A stretch of DNA of 64,000 nt, from NCBI GenBank assembly GCA_017402995.1, contig JAFQOV010000022.1, forward strand, positions 62,001-126,000, in the 5' to 3' direction. This stretch comes from Candidatus Gastranaerophilales bacterium. GTDB lineage: Bacteria; Cyanobacteriota; Vampirovibrionia; Gastranaerophilales; Gastranaerophilaceae. This document shows, piece after piece, positions 24,725 to 33,546 of the stretch; positions within the stretch are counted from its first letter, which is position 1, and each line of letters opens with the position of its first letter. The notes beneath the pieces are model-generated. The model was given only the letters and a program-made list of their open reading frames with translations, searched no databases and was not told where the DNA came from. The position numbers and the translations under genes are program-made.

Positions 24725-26647
24725 TTGATGAAAATAAATAATATTAAAAACGAGATTAACTTTAAGAGAAGATTAACTCCAAAAGAGCTTGGAGAATATC
24801 AAGCTACCATTAAAGAAGCAAAAACCCTAAGCGGACAAACAGGCAAATCAATATTTATTATGCCAAGTCCAAACTTACCACAAAGCAAAGAGTTCAATTC
24901 TGGCGCTGGAAATTTTTCTTCAAAATATGCGCAAGAATACCTTGACTACATGAGAAGCTATATTGATTTTAACGTTGTAGAGGACTTGCCCCCAGGTCAA
25001 ATAAGCCCTTTCAAAAATTTCTATTGTTCATATATTTCAAGCTCACTTGCACTAGGAGACCAACACATTAATCCAGAGCTTTTAGCCACAGAAGAATTTG
25101 AAAATATTTTAGAACAAAGCGATTTAGCTAAAATTGTTGCAGAAAACTCAGGAGAAAATAAAGAAACTCTTGTAAATTTTAAAAATGTTACATCTAAATC
25201 TGGTGCGCAACATAGAGCTTTAAGAAAAGCTTATCAAAATTTCATTTCGCTTGATAAAAATTCAAAACTTAAAGAAGAATTTAAAGTTTTTATGGAAGAA
25301 AATTCATCTTGGCTAAATTTTGAAAGAATGAGCGAAGATGACTTAAAATTCTTTAAATTTAAACAATTTCTCGCGCAAAAACATCTTGAAATTGGCAAAA
25401 AAGAATTAAACAAAAAAGGGATTAAACTTTGCGGAGATTGTCCTTTGAGGTTTTCTGACGACGAAGTCAGAGCTTTTCCTCGCGCTTTCAAGAAAAACGC
25501 AACAATGGGCATACACTCTTGGAATATTCCATCATTGGATTTTGATTCGATTTTAGATGAATCATCAGACGCATATAAATTATTTAAAACAAAAATTCAA
25601 CTCTTCGCTAAAAGATACGACATGATAAGATTTGACGTTGGTTGGGAATATGTCACGCCAATAATTAACGCGTACGAAAATGGTCAAATCAAAACCCAAA
25701 AAAAAGAAATGGGTTCAAAACTTCTTGAACAAATTGAAGCTTGGGTAAAAGAAATTAAGGGAGATGATTTTGATTTAAAAAATTTAATTTGGGAGTTTGA
25801 CGCAGGACCAGAAGATTTTAAAGCATTTGAAGGTAAATCTCTAATTCCGCCATTAAAAAACAGGGTTAAGGTCTATGGAAGTACGCACATGCACAAAAAT
25901 CCATATGACAAATGGGGCTACAATGATTCTTTTCTTGAAAGAGGCTGGAAAAAAGACACCTTCACCCTTGGAATAGGAAACCATGACCCGCAGCCACTAG
26001 CGCAAATTGCAAAAAACATGCCAGATGAAATAAAAACATCTAATGGAATAATTCAAGAATTTCATAAAAAAGAAGCAATTGAAGCGCTAAGCGACATTTT
26101 ACATATTGATAAAACTCTTCTTGAAAATCCAAGAACTTTTGTTGACGCAAAATGGGCAGATACAATGTCTTGTTATAATACACACATGTTTTATATGGAC
26201 GTTTTTGGAAGAAGCGAAAGATTTGATAAACAAGATTTTAATCTCATCACAACGCCACATGAAAATTATGCTTATAAAGTGGCACAAGATTACAAAGAAG
26301 AATATCATAAAAGCCTGCAAGAAGGGTTAGGCTTTAACCCAGCAAGAGCTCTAGAGCTCAACTTAAAAGCAAAAGGGCTTGATAAACAACACCCAGAATT
26401 ATTTAAAAAACTCCAAAATTTTGCCAATATTTTAGAAGCACCCGAAAAAATCCAAAACAAATCTTTTGCAAAAAAAGCAACACCTTTTGTGATTGGAGGG
26501 TTGATTTTAAGTTTTGGAACATTAATATATAAAAAAATTAAAAAAACAAAATCTGCAAACAAAGAACAACCCAAAACGCCCACACCAAGCGTGATTTCAT
26601 TCAGTGAATTTCAACAAAATGTATCAAAAAAGATACAAAAACTTTAA
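24725..26647 (+). CDS. Divergent GH77 (4-alpha-glucanotransferase)-like protein with C-terminal membrane segment
   Basis: The 640-residue protein shows MalQ landmarks in order. ISPFKNFYCSYISSSLAL…NPELL (93-120) matches the SPY…NPLLI region. FKQFLAQKHLEIG…GIKLCGDCPL (212-241) matches the GI.L.GDLPI strand. YDMIRFDVGWEYVTP (298-312) carries the nucleophile, Asp304. IWEFDAG (355-361) offers Glu357 as acid/base, and GNHD (418-421) offers Asp421. The three acids are thus in place despite low similarity. Atypical are the N-terminal NFK motif (residues 12-14) and a hydrophobic segment near residues 584-602 followed by KKIKK, suggesting membrane tethering. The substrate may not be maltodextrin. Confidence 0.7.
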   Translation: MMKINNIKNEINFKRRLTPKELGEYQATIKEAKTLSGQTGKSIFIMPSPNLPQSKEFNSGAGNFSSKYAQEYLDYMRSYIDFNVVEDLPPGQISPFKNFYCSYISSSLALGDQHINPELLATEEFENILEQSDLAKIVAENSGENKETLVNFKNVTSKSGAQHRALRKAYQNFISLDKNSKLKEEFKVFMEENSSWLNFERMSEDDLKFFKFKQFLAQKHLEIGKKELNKKGIKLCGDCPLRFSDDEVRAFPRAFKKNATMGIHSWNIPSLDFDSILDESSDAYKLFKTKIQLFAKRYDMIRFDVGWEYVTPIINAYENGQIKTQKKEMGSKLLEQIEAWVKEIKGDDFDLKNLIWEFDAGPEDFKAFEGKSLIPPLKNRVKVYGSTHMHKNPYDKWGYNDSFLERGWKKDTFTLGIGNHDPQPLAQIAKNMPDEIKTSNGIIQEFHKKEAIEALSDILHIDKTLLENPRTFVDAKWADTMSCYNTHMFYMDVFGRSERFDKQDFNLITTPHENYAYKVAQDYKEEYHKSLQEGLGFNPARALELNLKAKGLDKQHPELFKKLQNFANILEAPEKIQNKSFAKKATPFVIGGLILSFGTLIYKKIKKTKSANKEQPKTPTPSVISFSEFQQNVSKKIQKL

Positions 26648-26662
26648 CGAATTGTAAAGATA

Positions 26663-26671
26663 TGTTATAAT
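26663..26671 (+). promoter_or_regulatory. Extended -10 promoter of the GGDEF/HD-GYP gene
   Basis: TGT TATAAT is an exact extended -10 about 70 bp before the GTG start. Confidence 0.5.
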
Positions 26672-26741
26672 TAAGTCATTATTGTAGCACTTTTTTTATT
26701 CACCGCACTTAAGTCTAGTATTGGAATTCGAAAGGTTAGAT

Positions 26742-28580
26742 GTGGAATACAATAAACTGAAGAAAGATATTACCCCACAGACTACTTCAAAAGGCATAAA
26801 CGATACAAATTTCTCTAACCCCATCAGTATGCCAAAAATCTTACCACTAACGACAAGAAGTTCTGCAAACAAGCTCTATGGGGGCTATACAAGTAAAACG
26901 GCAAAAAATGACATAGATTATGCTGAAATAATCGCGTCATTAAATTTGATTTTGCCTGAACAATCTGATTCTTTGCATTTATTCTGCGATTTTCATGTTC
27001 ATGCTAGACAAAAATTAAACTTAAATTACAGTGCTCTTGGCTTGTACAATACTAGTTCAAACTATATCAATTTAAAATTAATTGATAAAATGAACGTTTC
27101 TTATAACTCAAAAATATTATTAAACGATACTCAAAACCCAATTGTTGAAGCTTATAAAACAAAGAAAACAGTTATCACAGATAATAACGATTATTTAAAA
27201 TTGAATTATCTTCCAAAATCACCAACTGTTATTGTTCCACTTTGTGCTTTTTCAGAGTGTATGGGTGTTGCAATTTTTGCAAGCGACAATTACGCTCAAC
27301 ATGTCGAATTATATAAATTAATTTCAAATTATTACGCAGTTTTCTATAAAAACAAACAACTTTTAGATTTAGTTGATACAAATACAGATATTGACTCGTT
27401 AACTGCTTTACCAAACTACAAAAGATTACAAGAAACTCTTACTCAAGAGGTTAATAGACACCAAGAAGGCGATAAACCTTTTGCTTTCTGCATTATAGAT
27501 ATTGCAAACATCTCTGAAATCAATTCAGAACTTGGTCATGCCAAGGGTGATGCGATTATTAAAGAGGTTGCAAAGAAAATCAAATTAAATATCAAAAGCA
27601 CACACTTTGCAGGAAGATATGGTGGCGACAAAATCGGCATAATCATGCAAGAAACTACGCAAGAAGAAGCTAAATATATGTGTGAATTCTTGTTATATAG
27701 CTTGTCTTGCACAATGTTTGACGACTTAGGACAATTAAAATTCTCTTGTGGTATTTCAATGTTCCCATCTTCATCAAACAAACAAGAACAACTTGTAACA
27801 TTGGCCGAACAAGCGCTATACATGGCAAAAAGTAAACGTTCTCAAAGCGGTCAATCAGAAATTGTCACAACAGATGACTATAACTTCTGGGATAATGATG
27901 CTCTTAAATGCTTTGCTGAAGTCTTAACCAAAAAACACGCAAATGTTGGCTTAAACATTGAAGAAGAATTAATCAAACAATTCCATAGTGAAGAAATAGT
28001 CTCGAACGAACATATGCTTGATGTTGTATTATCTTTGGCAAATACAATTGACGCCAAAGACACATACACAAAAGGTCACTCGGCCTCGGTTTCTAGATAT
28101 TCTGAAGCATTAGCCAGAGCAATTAACCTTCCAGCAAACGAAGTCGAACGTATTAAACTAGGCGCATTACTACACGACATTGGAAAAATCGGCATTCCAG
28201 AACATGTATTAAGAAAACCAACAATGCTTTCTGATGAAGAGTGGCAAATCATGAAACAACACCCAACAATTGGTTCAGACAAAGTTTTAAAACCAAACAA
28301 ATCTCTTCATGACTTAATTCCAATGGTAAAATATCACCACGAACACATTGATGGCACAGGCTATCCTTATGGCTTAAAAGGTGATGAAATTCCATTGAGT
28401 GCAAGAATTGTTGCAATTGCAGACGCATATCACGCCCTAATTTCAGATAGACCATACAGAAAGGGCTTATCGGTTAAAAAAGCTTGTGAAATTCTTAAAA
28501 TGGGCGCTGGCGCACAATGGGACAAAGAACTTGTTCGTCAATTCATCATTATTGCTCCAAGTTTAGCAACAAATATTTAA
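26742..28580 (+). CDS. GAF-like / degenerate GGDEF / HD-GYP signalling protein
   Basis: GTG 26742 was chosen because AAAGG lies 6 nt before it; TTG 26721 is in frame but lacks a site. The ~612-residue protein has a GAF-like sensor region (about 60-210), then a GGDEF domain (about 220-375) whose signature reads GGDKI near residue 294. The acidic fourth residue is Lys, so cyclase activity is doubtful. The HD-GYP domain (about 420-610) is complete, with HD in LLHDIGKIGIPE (478), HHEHIDGTGYP, and DAYHALISDRPYRKG. Probable c-di-GMP phosphodiesterase with a regulatory GGDEF. It overlaps the convergent GT2 gene by 4 bp. Confidence 0.88.
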   Translation: MEYNKLKKDITPQTTSKGINDTNFSNPISMPKILPLTTRSSANKLYGGYTSKTAKNDIDYAEIIASLNLILPEQSDSLHLFCDFHVHARQKLNLNYSALGLYNTSSNYINLKLIDKMNVSYNSKILLNDTQNPIVEAYKTKKTVITDNNDYLKLNYLPKSPTVIVPLCAFSECMGVAIFASDNYAQHVELYKLISNYYAVFYKNKQLLDLVDTNTDIDSLTALPNYKRLQETLTQEVNRHQEGDKPFAFCIIDIANISEINSELGHAKGDAIIKEVAKKIKLNIKSTHFAGRYGGDKIGIIMQETTQEEAKYMCEFLLYSLSCTMFDDLGQLKFSCGISMFPSSSNKQEQLVTLAEQALYMAKSKRSQSGQSEIVTTDDYNFWDNDALKCFAEVLTKKHANVGLNIEEELIKQFHSEEIVSNEHMLDVVLSLANTIDAKDTYTKGHSASVSRYSEALARAINLPANEVERIKLGALLHDIGKIGIPEHVLRKPTMLSDEEWQIMKQHPTIGSDKVLKPNKSLHDLIPMVKYHHEHIDGTGYPYGLKGDEIPLSARIVAIADAYHALISDRPYRKGLSVKKACEILKMGAGAQWDKELVRQFIIIAPSLATNI

Positions 28581-29311
28581 CCAAATAATTTGTTTTTAAA
28601 GCCTAATTTTGCAAGCCTGTATAATAGGCTCACTTTTAATACTCCGAACCCATATTTGCAAGAGCGCAAGAAGTTAATTGAACTTGCGCCATCAAAATAT
28701 TTTGTTGGACAAGAAATTTCGCCAATTGAAAAACCTTTAAAATAAATCAAAGCCAACATTTCATTATCAAAAACAAAATCATTGTTCATTTTTTCATATG
28801 GCAAACTTTTTAAAACTTCCTTGCTAAAAGCGCGATAGCCACTGTGATATTCGGAAAGATTTTTATTTAAAAAGAAATTTTGAAAACAAGTTAAAAATTT
28901 ATTTGCAAAATATTTATATTTTGGCATTTTAGAATTTTTTGCACTTCCGACAAGCATTCTTGAAGCAATCGCACAATCGTAATTATCATATGCAATCATT
29001 GAAGCTAAAGATGGGATTAATCTTGGGTCATATTGAAAATCAGGGTGGAGCATGATGACGATATCTGCTCCTAGTTCAAGAGCATGTGCATAACAAGTTT
29101 TCTGATTTGCCCCATAACCAAGATTTTCTTTATGTTCAATCGTTTTAATCCCAAGCTCACAAGACAATTCGACAGTTTTATCTGTTGAACAATCATCAAC
29201 CAAAATAATTTCATCAACAAATTCTTTTGGAATATTGTCAAATGTTTCTTTTAAAGTAGCCTGCGCATTATACGCAGGCATTACTATTACGATTTTTTTA
29301 TTATTTAACAA
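28577..29311 (-). CDS. Glycosyltransferase family 2 (polyprenyl-phosphate glycosyltransferase-like)
   Basis: The 244-residue GT-A fold protein has IVIVMPAYNAQATLKETFDN at the N-terminus and VDEIILVDDCSTDKTVEL, with the nucleotide-binding DDCS. MLHPDFQYDP corresponds to the DxD region (here HPD) of DPM1-like enzymes, and GYRAFSKEVL follows. It resembles DolP-mannose-synthase-type enzymes that load a lipid carrier, but without C-terminal membrane helices. It could supply the donor for the GT-C protein at 16475 (inference). Starts 1 bp after aspS. Confidence 0.88.
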   Translation of the reverse strand: MLNNKKIVIVMPAYNAQATLKETFDNIPKEFVDEIILVDDCSTDKTVELSCELGIKTIEHKENLGYGANQKTCYAHALELGADIVIMLHPDFQYDPRLIPSLASMIAYDNYDCAIASRMLVGSAKNSKMPKYKYFANKFLTCFQNFFLNKNLSEYHSGYRAFSKEVLKSLPYEKMNNDFVFDNEMLALIYFKGFSIGEISCPTKYFDGASSINFLRSCKYGFGVLKVSLLYRLAKLGFKNKLFG

Positions 29312-29312
29312 T

Positions 29313-31088
29313 TTACACCTTTGGCAAATTTCTTAATTTCAAGTGCAATTCTCTTAATTGTTCTTCTGAAGCTGCACTTGGAGCATCAGTCATTAAGTCT
29401 TTTGCACCTGAATTTTTAGGAAATGCAATAACTTCTCTGATTGATTGAGCTCTTAATAACAAAGCAACCAATCTATCTAGACCGATAGCCAAACCACCAT
29501 GTGGAGGTGTGCCATATTTAAACGCATTAACTAAAAATTCAAATTTATTTTGGATATCTTCTTCTGTTAAACCAAGAGCTTTGAATACTTTTTCTTGGAT
29601 TTGAGCGTCGTGAATTCTAATTGAACCACCACCAAGCTCATTTCCGTTATAGATAATGTCATATGCAATTGATTTAACATTTCCTTTGTCATTTTCTAAT
29701 TTATCAATGTCTTCTAAAGCAGGCATTGTGAATGGGTGATGTACAGATTTGAATGAACCATCTTCTAAGTCTTGTTCAAATAATGGGAAGTCAACAACCC
29801 ATAATAAATCATGTAATGATTCATCAATCATGTTTAATTTTTGACCGAAGTACAATCTAAATCTGCCTAATACATCAAATACGATTTGAGGGTGATCTGC
29901 AACAAAGAAGATAATATCACCTTTTTGCGCTTGACCGCGTTCTTGAATAGCTTTGATTTGAGCTTCATCTAAGAATTTTAATACAGGAGATTTAACTTCG
30001 CCATCTTCCATATATGTAATCCAAGCTAAACCTTTAGCACCGAATGAAATTGCAAGGTTGCGAACATCATCCATTTCTTTTCTTGAATAGCCAGCAATTC
30101 CTGGAATTTTAATCGCTCTAACTGTACCACCTTTTGCAATAACTGCTTTGAAAGCTTCAAAAGTTGATTGTTCCATAATATCTGAAACATCAAACAATTC
30201 TAAGCCAAAACGTGTGTCTGGCTTGTCTGAGCCATATTTTTCCATTGCTTCTTTGTATGTAATTCTTCTGAATGGGGCTTTAACTTCAACTCCAGCAGCT
30301 TCAAAAGCTTTTTCAATCAAACCTTCTGTCATCTTGATAACATCATCTTGATTAACAAATGACATTTCCATATCAACTTGAGTAAATTCAGGTTGTCTAT
30401 CTGCACGCAAATCTTCGTCTCTAAAACATTTTGCGATTTGGTAATATTTTTCAAAACCTGAAACCATTAAAAGTTGTTTGAAAATTTGTGGTGATTGAGG
30501 TAAAGCATAAAATTTACCATCATGAAGTCGAGATGGAACCAAGTAATCGCGAGCGCCTTCTGGGGTTGCTTTGATTAAAATTGGAGTTTCAACTTCCATA
30601 AAATCCAATCCGTTAAGGTAATTTCTGATTGCAGCAACGATATTGTGACGCAATTTGAAATTGTTCATCATTTTTTCACGACGTAAATCTAAATAACGAT
30701 ATTTTAAACGAATATCTTCAGAAACATTATCGTCTTCTAAAACAAAAGGTAATGTTTGAGATTGAGATAAAATTTTAACTTCAGTAGGATACATTTCAAT
30801 TGTGCCTGTTTGTAGTTTTGAGTTAATTGTCTCATCAGGTCTTTTTGAAACCCTGCCTTGAACTTGAATAACATATTCTGGTTTAACTTTTGATAAAACA
30901 GCATGCACTTCAGGATTGACTTGAGGGTCTGCTACAAGTTGAAATAGACCAGATTTATCTCTTAATTCAACAAAAATAATACCGCCCAAATCGCGAATTG
31001 TGCTTGCCCAACCAGCTAAAGTTGCTTCTTGTCCAACATATGATTCATTAAGTTGTGTACAACTTTGTTTTTTATATGCTAATTCCAT
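29313..31088 (-). CDS. aspS: Aspartyl-tRNA synthetase (bacterial type)
   Basis: The 591-residue length is typical of bacterial AspRS. The OB-fold anticodon domain (ATLAGWASTIRDLGGIIFVELRDKSG) is followed by class II motif 1, motif 2 (FRDEDLRADRQPEFTQVDMEM), the GAD insertion (about 290-420) and motif 3 (GLAIGLDRLVALLL). With gatB in the same genome, this enzyme may be non-discriminating and supply Asp-tRNA(Asn), but the sequence alone does not settle it. The start at 31088 was chosen because GGGAG lies 7-8 nt upstream; the upstream in-frame ATG (31160) gives an atypical hydrophobic extension. Confidence 0.96.
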   Translation of the reverse strand: MELAYKKQSCTQLNESYVGQEATLAGWASTIRDLGGIIFVELRDKSGLFQLVADPQVNPEVHAVLSKVKPEYVIQVQGRVSKRPDETINSKLQTGTIEMYPTEVKILSQSQTLPFVLEDDNVSEDIRLKYRYLDLRREKMMNNFKLRHNIVAAIRNYLNGLDFMEVETPILIKATPEGARDYLVPSRLHDGKFYALPQSPQIFKQLLMVSGFEKYYQIAKCFRDEDLRADRQPEFTQVDMEMSFVNQDDVIKMTEGLIEKAFEAAGVEVKAPFRRITYKEAMEKYGSDKPDTRFGLELFDVSDIMEQSTFEAFKAVIAKGGTVRAIKIPGIAGYSRKEMDDVRNLAISFGAKGLAWITYMEDGEVKSPVLKFLDEAQIKAIQERGQAQKGDIIFFVADHPQIVFDVLGRFRLYFGQKLNMIDESLHDLLWVVDFPLFEQDLEDGSFKSVHHPFTMPALEDIDKLENDKGNVKSIAYDIIYNGNELGGGSIRIHDAQIQEKVFKALGLTEEDIQNKFEFLVNAFKYGTPPHGGLAIGLDRLVALLLRAQSIREVIAFPKNSGAKDLMTDAPSAASEEQLRELHLKLRNLPKV

Positions 31089-31221
31089 ATTTTCTCCCTT
31101 GATAATGTGATTTATGAGTAAATTATAAAATAAAAATAATATTTTACCAATTTTTAACATTTATATTGCAAACAATTCTTAAGATAACTATATATTTTGT
31201 TGTTTTTGCTTTGTTTTGTAA

Positions 31222-31281
31222 TAAAATATTGATTGCTGGGTCGGAATTAAAAACCTTACCAGCGGTAATAAAGATTAAGGA
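31222..31281 (+). promoter_or_regulatory. metK promoter and candidate pseudoknot leader
   Basis: TAAAAT (31222-31227) would place the transcript start near 31234. The leader then folds as P1, GCTGG (31235-31239) with CCAGC (31259-31263), extendable by two G-U pairs. The loop segment CCTTA (31254-31258) is complementary to TAAGG (31276-31280), part of the ribosome site. Together these form an H-type pseudoknot that hides the site. TTACC/GGTAA (31256-31268) is a competing small hairpin. No known SAM riboswitch class was recognised. Confidence 0.4.
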
Positions 31282-31288
31282 GACAAAG

Positions 31289-32557
31289 ATGACATTAAAA
31301 AACTTTTTATTCACTTCTGAATCCGTCACAGAAGGTCACCCAGACAAAGTTTGCGACCAAATTTCAGACGCGATTTTAGACGAATTTTTGACAAAAGACC
31401 CAAAATCTCGTGTTGCAGCAGAAACAACTGTAACAACAGGTATGGCTTTAGTATGTGGCGAAATCACATCTAACTGCTATGTTGATATCCCAACAGTAGT
31501 TAGAAATACAATAAAATCTATCGGCTACAAAGGCGAAGAAGGCGGCGGTTTTGATTATAAAACTTGTGCCGTTTTAACATCAATTGACGAACAATCAACA
31601 GATATCGCAGGTGGTGTTAACAAAGCTTTAGAAACTCGCTCAGATAATGCTGATACTTCAAAAGATGAAACTCTTGATATCGGCGCAGGCGACCAAGGCA
31701 TCATGTTTGGTTATGCATGTAACGAAACACCTGAGTTAATGCCTCTTCCAATCGCATTAGCACACAAATTAGCTTTCAGATTGGCTGAAATCAGAAAACA
31801 AAAACTAGTTGATTACCTAAGACCAGATGGCAAATCTCAAGTCAGTGTTGAATATGTTGATGGCAAACCATCAAGAATTGATACAATTGTTATCTCAACT
31901 CAACATGACCCATCTATCAATGGTATTGAAGACAATCAAAAAATCCAAGAAATCATCAGACGCGATATGATTGAACTTGTAATCAAGCCTGTTTTTGAAG
32001 GATATGACGTTAAACCTGATGAAACAACAAAATATTTAATCAATCCTTCTGGAAGATTTGTTATCGGTGGTCCTCAAGGCGACGCTGGTTTAACAGGCAG
32101 AAAAATCATTGTTGACACATACGGTGGCTATGCTCGTCACGGTGGCGGTGCATTTTCTGGCAAAGACCCAACAAAAGTTGACCGCTCTGCTGCATATGCT
32201 GCAAGATGGGTTGCAAAAAATATTGTTAAAGCAGGCTTAGCAGAAAAATGCGAAATCGAATTAGCATATGCTATTGGTCGTGCTCAACCTGTTTCAATTT
32301 TAGTTGATACTTTTGACACAGGAAGAATTTCTGACGAAGAACTTTCAAAAATCGTTTCAGAAACTTTCGATTTAAGACCAGCTGCAATCATTAAACAATT
32401 CGATTTAAGAAACTTACCAGCTAAAAACGGTGGTAAATTCTATCAAAAACTTGCTGCTTATGGTCATGTCGGAAGAGAAGACTTCTCAATTCCTTGGGAA
32501 GAAACTCAAATGGTTGAAACCTTGCAAGCAAAAGCATCTTGCGCTTGCGCAAAATAA
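31289..32557 (+). CDS. metK: S-adenosylmethionine synthetase
   Basis: MetK (422 aa) makes SAM from methionine and ATP. Signatures are [20 protein letters not shown] (N-terminal, ATP and Mg sites), [12 protein letters not shown] (central flexible-loop region) and [20 protein letters not shown]. The length is slightly over the usual 385-400 because of short insertions. ATG 31289 follows AAGGAG by 6 nt; the longer in-frame start at 31166 lies within the promoter region. It feeds SAM to enzymes here such as TrmH and HemW; its by-product is handled by mtnP. A perfect terminator follows. Confidence 0.96.
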   Translation: MTLKNFLFTSESVTEGHPDKVCDQISDAILDEFLTKDPKSRVAAETTVTTGMALVCGEITSNCYVDIPTVVRNTIKSIGYKGEEGGGFDYKTCAVLTSIDEQSTDIAGGVNKALETRSDNADTSKDETLDIGAGDQGIMFGYACNETPELMPLPIALAHKLAFRLAEIRKQKLVDYLRPDGKSQVSVEYVDGKPSRIDTIVISTQHDPSINGIEDNQKIQEIIRRDMIELVIKPVFEGYDVKPDETTKYLINPSGRFVIGGPQGDAGLTGRKIIVDTYGGYARHGGGAFSGKDPTKVDRSAAYAARWVAKNIVKAGLAEKCEIELAYAIGRAQPVSILVDTFDTGRISDEELSKIVSETFDLRPAAIIKQFDLRNLPAKNGGKFYQKLAAYGHVGREDFSIPWEETQMVETLQAKASCACAK

Positions 32558-32564
32558 TTTCTTC

Positions 32565-32597
32565 AGGTGCCATTTATATAATAGATGGCACCTTTTT
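32565..32597 (+). terminator. Rho-independent terminator after metK
   Basis: The perfect 9-bp stem AGGTGCCAT / ATGGCACCT has an 11-nt loop and is followed by T5. The ribosome site of the next gene starts 5 bp further on. Confidence 0.88.
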
Positions 32598-32615
32598 AAA
32601 AAAGAGGATTTTAAA

Positions 32616-33164
32616 TTGAAAAGAGATTCAAAAACTCAAACTTTAAGCGAATTAATTCATTCTAGCGTTTTTTCACAAAGAGACGCTAAAAACAAAATCA
32701 ATTCTGTCATCAAACACTCAACAATTTTTTCTTTTTGGGAAAATATTGTCGGTGCAAAATTTTCAAAATTCACAAAACCGTACTCAATCAAATATAATAA
32801 ACTTTATGTTAGCGCAAAAAGTCCAATAATTGTCCAAGAGCTAAACTTGTACAAAAGAAATATTTTAAACAAAGTTAATTCTTATTCTCGCCCTCTTGGC
32901 ATTGAAATTACAGATATTATTTTTAACTATAAAAACTATTGCGCGCAAAACCCAATTCAACAAAAAGGAGTCGAGGACACTCCCATTTGGTTTGAAAAAA
33001 CAGAGCTTCAACAAGTTGAACTTGACGAAGAAAAAAAAGAAGCATTTTCCAAAAATATAAGCAAAATTAACTTTTTATCAGACGAGCAAAAAGAACGTTT
33101 AACAGAAAAAATCCTTGAAAATGAACAGGCAAAAGTCTTGCAGAAAAAAGATTTTGAAAAATAA
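32616..33164 (+). CDS. DUF721 / DciA-like protein
   Basis: The 182-residue protein starts at TTG 32616, supported by AGAGGA about 8 nt upstream; earlier in-frame ATGs lie inside metK. The DUF721 core spans about residues 15-105: IFSFWENIVGAKFSKFTKPY, then KLYVSAKSPIIVQELNLYKR and LGIEITDIIF. Some DUF721 proteins are DciA, the ancestral loader of the replicative helicase DnaB. The C-terminal ~70 residues are charged and helical. It sits directly behind the metK terminator, so expression depends on read-through or on a promoter not seen. Confidence 0.8.
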   Translation: MKRDSKTQTLSELIHSSVFSQRDAKNKINSVIKHSTIFSFWENIVGAKFSKFTKPYSIKYNKLYVSAKSPIIVQELNLYKRNILNKVNSYSRPLGIEITDIIFNYKNYCAQNPIQQKGVEDTPIWFEKTELQQVELDEEKKEAFSKNISKINFLSDEQKERLTEKILENEQAKVLQKKDFEK

Positions 33165-33174
33165 ACAAAAAGGG

Positions 33175-33203
33175 TAGACAAGACAATTAAAATAATGTAG
33201 AAT
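33175..33203 (+). promoter_or_regulatory. Strong promoter of a 28-codon gene
   Basis: TAGACA (33175-33180), exactly 17 bp, then TAGAAT (33198-33203). The predicted start is about 20 nt before the ATG at 33232. Confidence 0.65.
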
Positions 33204-33231
33204 ATCTATTACTGAGAAATCGAGGAACAAT

Positions 33232-33318
33232 ATGTTTAAAATTATACTAGACTTAATTCGACGTTACAGCCTTCAAAGAGAAAGAGGCCTTGTTTTTGTT
33301 CCAATTAAAAAAGATTAA
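33232..33318 (+). CDS. 28-residue basic peptide gene in its own transcription unit
   Basis: The frame encodes 28 residues beginning MFKIILDLIRRYSLQRERGL and ending VFVPIKKD. The ribosome site GAGGAA lies about 6 nt before the ATG, a promoter with ideal spacing lies upstream and a terminator begins 19 bp downstream. The peptide is cationic with an amphipathic N-terminal helix. It could be a small membrane-active protein, a toxin of a type I system or a leader peptide. Alternatively the ~165-nt transcript could act as RNA. No family recognised. Confidence 0.55.
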   Translation: MFKIILDLIRRYSLQRERGLVFVPIKKD

Positions 33319-33337
33319 TTTTAATTAAAAAGAATTT

Positions 33338-33368
33338 AAAAAAGACCTCTTTCGAAGGGGTCTTTTTT
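33338..33368 (+). terminator. Rho-independent terminator
   Basis: AAAAAAGACC / GGTCTTTTTT form a 10-bp stem with an 11-nt loop rich in CTTTCGAAGG, so the hairpin also works on the minus strand. Confidence 0.85.
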
Positions 33369-33452
33369 ATGTTAAAAAATGTACAAAAAATACGCTAAAA
33401 ATAGCAATAAAATAAATTTTCAAGTGTTAATATTAAAGTAAAAGGGTTATAA

Positions 33453-33527
33453 ATGAAAAAACATTCGCTAAATTTACATATAAATCGACGAGTTCAAAGA
33501 TTAATGAACTTAATTTGGGGACTGTAA
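33453..33527 (+). CDS. Possible 24-residue basic peptide
   Basis: ATG 33453 follows AAAGGG by 6 nt. The frame encodes MKKHSLNLHINRRVQRLMNL plus IWGL and ends 19 bp before the next gene's start. Basic and amphipathic, like the peptide at 33232. It could be a leader peptide of the following gene. Chance occurrence cannot be excluded at this length. Confidence 0.35.
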   Translation: MKKHSLNLHINRRVQRLMNLIWGL

Positions 33528-33546
33528 TTTATTGTAAAGGACTATC

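Noticed and set aside
31235-31288. Metabolite switch of a known SAM class in the metK leader
   Set aside because: I looked for the conserved bases of the SAM-II/SAM-V type and for the SMK-box arrangement and did not see them; only the architecture is similar, so no class name is given.
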